This document shows positions 61,212 to 64,000 of a stretch of DNA of 64,000 nt, piece after piece. Both the position numbers and the translations under genes were made by a program. Below the pieces are notes generated by a model, which was given only the letters and a program-made list of their open reading frames with translations, was not told the DNA's origin and made no database searches. The DNA is taken from positions 285,378-349,377 of the forward strand of contig CACMGP010000002.1 of assembly GCA_902613185.1 (NCBI GenBank), given 5' to 3'. How positions within the stretch are numbered: position 1 is the first letter of the stretch; each line of letters opens with the position of its first letter. Origin of the DNA: an uncultured Alphaproteobacteria bacterium (GTDB lineage Bacteria > Pseudomonadota > Alphaproteobacteria > HIMB59).

Positions 61212-62306
61212 ATGATTATAGTTGGGGCAGGAATTGTAGGTGCATCCTTTGCCTACCATGCTTACCAAAATGGTGTAGATAAGATAACTGTTTTATCATC
61301 ACATTTGCCTGGTGATAAAAACCAAGCCACATCAAATACTTGGGGTTGGGTGAATGGATATGCTAGTAACGATAAAAGCTATGCTACTTTTCGTTTGGCT
61401 AATATGAATTACTGGCCAAAATTAATAAATAATATTTCAAATTTAAATTATACATCTAAAGGTGCATTTATTTGGGATCAAGGAGAGAAAGAGCTTCAAA
61501 ATACTATAAAGCAGCATCAAAGTTGGGGGCAATCGGTAAAAATATCAACTAAATCTGAACTAAAAAAACATTTACCTTATTTAAATAATATTCCAACTTT
61601 GGCCGGTTTTGGTGTTGATGACTTGGCCATTGATGGTACTAGAGCAACTAAAGAACTTTTCAAAGCTAGTGGATCGAAAATATTAAAAACTAAAGTAAAA
61701 GAGATAATATGTGACAGCAACAATGTTACTGGTGTCAAAACCGATGATGAAATTATTAATGATAATGAGGTAATTTTAACTGCTGGACTTGGTGCTCCAA
61801 AATTATTGTCAACAATTAATATTCCTTTTGAAATGCAATCAAGTTTAGGTTTATTAGTTTATACAAAACCATTACCCAAATTATTAAAATACCCAATCAC
61901 AGGTTTTGATTTCCATGCAAGACAGGATGATAAAGGAAGACTAATAATAGGTGGAAAATTTGATGATGACTCAAGCCAAGAGGAAAATATTAAGAGAACT
62001 GCAAAAAAACTTATCCAAGACATGGCAGTTAGGCTCAACTATAATGGAAATATGATTTTAGATCACTTTACACTTGGCAAACGACCAATACCAGTTGATG
62101 GAAGACCAAAAATTGGACGTCTCAAAAATCAAAAAGGTGAAAAATTAAATGGTATTTATTTAGCAGTCATGCATTCAGGTATAACTAATGCACCTTTAGC
62201 TGGTAAGCTCGGGATAGATGAGGTTTTAACAGGAAAAAGAAATAATTTAATTCGAGATTTTTTCCCTCAAAAAACAGTTACACAAGAGGAATGTCCAAAT
62301 GTTTAG
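61212..62306 (+). CDS. DAO-family FAD-dependent oxidoreductase
   Basis: 364-residue flavoprotein of the D-amino-acid-oxidase/glycine-oxidase type. The FAD motif IIVGAGIVGASFAYHAYQNG begins at residue 2. A mid-protein substrate-domain segment (GFDFHARQDDKGRLIIGGKFDD) and the C-terminal FAD contact LKNQKGEKLNGIYLAVMHSGITNAPLAGKLGIDEVL are present. Its place inside the amino-acid ABC operon, overlapping the first permease by eight bases, suggests it oxidises the imported amino acid or opine. The exact substrate is unknown. Confidence 0.85.
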   Translation: MIIVGAGIVGASFAYHAYQNGVDKITVLSSHLPGDKNQATSNTWGWVNGYASNDKSYATFRLANMNYWPKLINNISNLNYTSKGAFIWDQGEKELQNTIKQHQSWGQSVKISTKSELKKHLPYLNNIPTLAGFGVDDLAIDGTRATKELFKASGSKILKTKVKEIICDSNNVTGVKTDDEIINDNEVILTAGLGAPKLLSTINIPFEMQSSLGLLVYTKPLPKLLKYPITGFDFHARQDDKGRLIIGGKFDDDSSQEENIKRTAKKLIQDMAVRLNYNGNMILDHFTLGKRPIPVDGRPKIGRLKNQKGEKLNGIYLAVMHSGITNAPLAGKLGIDEVLTGKRNNLIRDFFPQKTVTQEECPNV

Positions 62307-63165
62307 TTATTGTGTAGATCCTAAAGCCATAGAAGGATTAATGTGGTTATCATGTTATATCACTACAGCAAAGCATATGTCATTTTATTTTTCTTTTTTA
62401 GTTGTTATGGGTTTGCTTTCTTTGGCGGCTCCATTGGCAATGGCATTTGGTTTTGCAGGCGCAACTGCTTCAAGATCCAACTTTAGAATTATTCGCTCTT
62501 TAGGAAAAGGTTATCTTGCGATGATAAGAGGTATTCCAGATATTGTTTTCTTTTTATTCATTCCAATAGCACTTGATCAAGCATTTGAATATTTGCGTCA
62601 TAAAGTTTTATGTTCTGATGTTACTGAGCCAATTAGGCAAGGTAATGATTTTGTCGTTTGCGCAGCTGCTAAACTTCCTTTAAATACAGCTGGTGAGTGG
62701 GTGCACGATATTTATGGATTTTCTCTAGCTTTACTTGCTTTTGGCTTTGTTTTTGGAGCTTTTGCCGGCAACGTTTTGTCTGGAGCTATGGCTGCAGTTC
62801 CAAAACCTCAAATAGAAACAGGAGAGGCTTACGGCTTTTCTCAAAGTCAAATTTTTAGAAGAATTCTCATACCACAAATGTGGATTTATGCCTTACCAGG
62901 TCTGTCAAATTTATGGATGATTTTAATTAAAGCAACCCCACTTCTATTTCTTCTTGGCATTGAAGATATAGTCTATTGGGCTAAAGAATTAGGTGGTATT
63001 AAAACTGGTGTATATGAGTACCCGCATCCTGATTGGAGAGCTTGGTATTTTGGTGTACTTATGATTTTTTACTTATCATTAACTTACTTGTCACAATCTG
63101 TATTAGACAAAATATCAGCTCGTCTTTCTCAAGGACAAGCTACCATGGCAGGTAAGGCTGGCTGA
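62299..63165 (+). CDS. Amino-acid ABC transporter permease 1
   Basis: 288-residue inner-membrane permease of the HisM/HisQ type. The EAA loop, which docks to the ATPase, is ETGEAYGFSQSQIFRRILIPQMW. About five membrane segments flank a long periplasmic insert (about 95-140, with several Cys). It overlaps the DAO gene by eight bases and the second permease by one (TGATG). It pairs with permease 2 to form the channel of the importer. Confidence 0.9.
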   Translation: MFSYCVDPKAIEGLMWLSCYITTAKHMSFYFSFLVVMGLLSLAAPLAMAFGFAGATASRSNFRIIRSLGKGYLAMIRGIPDIVFFLFIPIALDQAFEYLRHKVLCSDVTEPIRQGNDFVVCAAAKLPLNTAGEWVHDIYGFSLALLAFGFVFGAFAGNVLSGAMAAVPKPQIETGEAYGFSQSQIFRRILIPQMWIYALPGLSNLWMILIKATPLLFLLGIEDIVYWAKELGGIKTGVYEYPHPDWRAWYFGVLMIFYLSLTYLSQSVLDKISARLSQGQATMAGKAG

Positions 63166-64000
63166 TGTCGAGTTGTTTTCAAACACTATCTGATTACGGC
63201 CTTAGATCTATAGGTTATGGAGAGCGACTTTTACCAAAAGCTGACATAACACTTTGCGAACAATTTGTATTAATTGGTTCGGGAATGATTTGGAACATAT
63301 ATTTTGCCGTTTTGGCATTACTCCTTGGATTTTTCTTTGCAACAGTTCTGGCTTTAGGTAAAAATTCAAATTTATCTCTATTTAGCGCTCCTTGTAGATT
63401 ATTTATTTTTATTTTTAGAGGCTCTCCTTTATTCATTCAATTTTTCTTTGCATATGATTTGTTTGTTCTTTTACCAAGATTAGGATTTGATATTGATCTA
63501 GGATTTCTTGTAGTTACAGTTGAAACTCGTTGGCTTACCAAAGCTTGGTTAGGTGCTTTAATTGTTTTATTTTTTAATACATCTGCTTATGCAGGAGAGA
63601 TTTTTTACGGAGCGTTGCGCGCTGTCCCAAGTCAAGATTTAGAGTCAGCAGATGCGTTTGGTTTTACAGGGATTAAAAAATTCAGACGTATTATATGGCC
63701 AACAATGCTCCGCTTGGCATGGCCCTCTTATACAAATGAAGCAATTTTTATGTTCCATGCAACAACCCTGATATTTTTTACTGGTTTTCCAGCGTGGCAA
63801 CAAAAAGGAGATGCGATTTATTATGCCAGTTATTTCGCTGATAAAACCTTTAATCCTTTTGTTCCTTATCCAATTGTTGGCTTTTACTTTATTTTTTTAA
63901 CGTTATTGATAATTGGTTTATTTAGCTTAATAAATAGAAGATTGAATAAACATTTACCAACTAACGAGAGAAAAAGATTGAGGTTCAATAAGCACAATTT
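63165..64000 (+). CDS. Amino-acid ABC transporter permease 2 (partial at window end)
   Basis: The frame is open from the ATG at 63165 to the last base, at least 278 residues, with no stop in the window. Motifs are FIFIFRGSPLFIQFFFAYDL, FNTSAYAGEIFYGALRAVP and the EAA loop LESADAFGFTGIKKFRRIIWPTMLRLAWPS. These match HisQ/HisM-type permeases. It forms the importer channel with permease 1. The C-terminal end and downstream operon are outside the window. Confidence 0.9.
   Translation, partial: MSSCFQTLSDYGLRSIGYGERLLPKADITLCEQFVLIGSGMIWNIYFAVLALLLGFFFATVLALGKNSNLSLFSAPCRLFIFIFRGSPLFIQFFFAYDLFVLLPRLGFDIDLGFLVVTVETRWLTKAWLGALIVLFFNTSAYAGEIFYGALRAVPSQDLESADAFGFTGIKKFRRIIWPTMLRLAWPSYTNEAIFMFHATTLIFFTGFPAWQQKGDAIYYASYFADKTFNPFVPYPIVGFYFIFLTLLIIGLFSLINRRLNKHLPTNERKRLRFNKHN

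Overview
The window comes from an AT-rich, gene-dense marine alphaproteobacterium of the SAR11-like / HIMB59 (AEGEAN-169) kind. The evidence is very low G+C, minimal intergenic gaps, the alphaproteobacterial order rsmG-parA-parB-(holA-like)-lptE-like-leuS-DUF3576, an alphaproteobacterial ChrR/ECF sigma pair, and a tsaD-Mic60-like-hemY locus. The lineage is inferred from gene order and composition only.

Layout. 1-6.2 kb: rRNA methylation, chromosome partitioning and leucyl-tRNA synthetase, an arrangement that in alphaproteobacteria usually lies near oriC. 6.3-7.3 kb: a porin with a strong terminator. 7.4-10 kb: a TPR-sulfotransferase and a divergent relative. 10-16.4 kb: YggS, LolA-like, FtsK, a UbiH-like monooxygenase, a Lon-substrate-binding-domain protein and a thioredoxin-TPR protein. 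16.5-21.1 kb: an envelope or exopolysaccharide cassette (SxtJ, DUF5989, carbamoyltransferase, two SGNH proteins). 21.2-26.5 kb: accessory DNA integrated into tRNA-Gly(GCC). It consists of two tandem att-bounded elements without any integrase, carrying an MvaI-type restriction-modification system, a Cas4-like four-cysteine nuclease, an ASCH protein and small unknown genes. 26.5-43.3 kb: housekeeping genes (FkbM, LysE, HAD, purH, rpe, rsmB, acs, EVE, tsaD, Mic60-like, short hemY, EamA, BI-1, aldo/keto reductase, PCD, DUF3429, ChrR and sigma, IalB, argG, a frameshifted NTF2-like gene). 43.3-57.2 kb: the most striking locus. 57.2-64 kb: folD, yggT, and an amino-acid ABC uptake locus interleaved with two bactofilins and a DAO-family oxidoreductase; the last permease runs off the window.

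The standout is 43.3-56.8 kb. It holds a divergently transcribed lipoprotein TolC-type channel fused to an Ig/cadherin-like domain and a SPOR domain, a 2274-residue surface protein (N-terminal LEPRIMFDGA motif, DUF4347, 11 VCBS repeats, Ig-like C-terminus), a HlyD adaptor, a GAF-like/TM/HlyD protein, and a PqqD-like/M50 protease/HlyD protein. It looks like a dedicated secretion and display machine for a giant adhesin. No ABC exporter ATPase, RND pump or RTX repeats are visible in it. Such clusters appear in other genomes, but I know of no experimental characterisation. The OMF and the adhesin C-terminus share a similar LPSW-containing Ig-like domain, and the SPOR domain could place the channel at the division septum. 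These functional links are inference.
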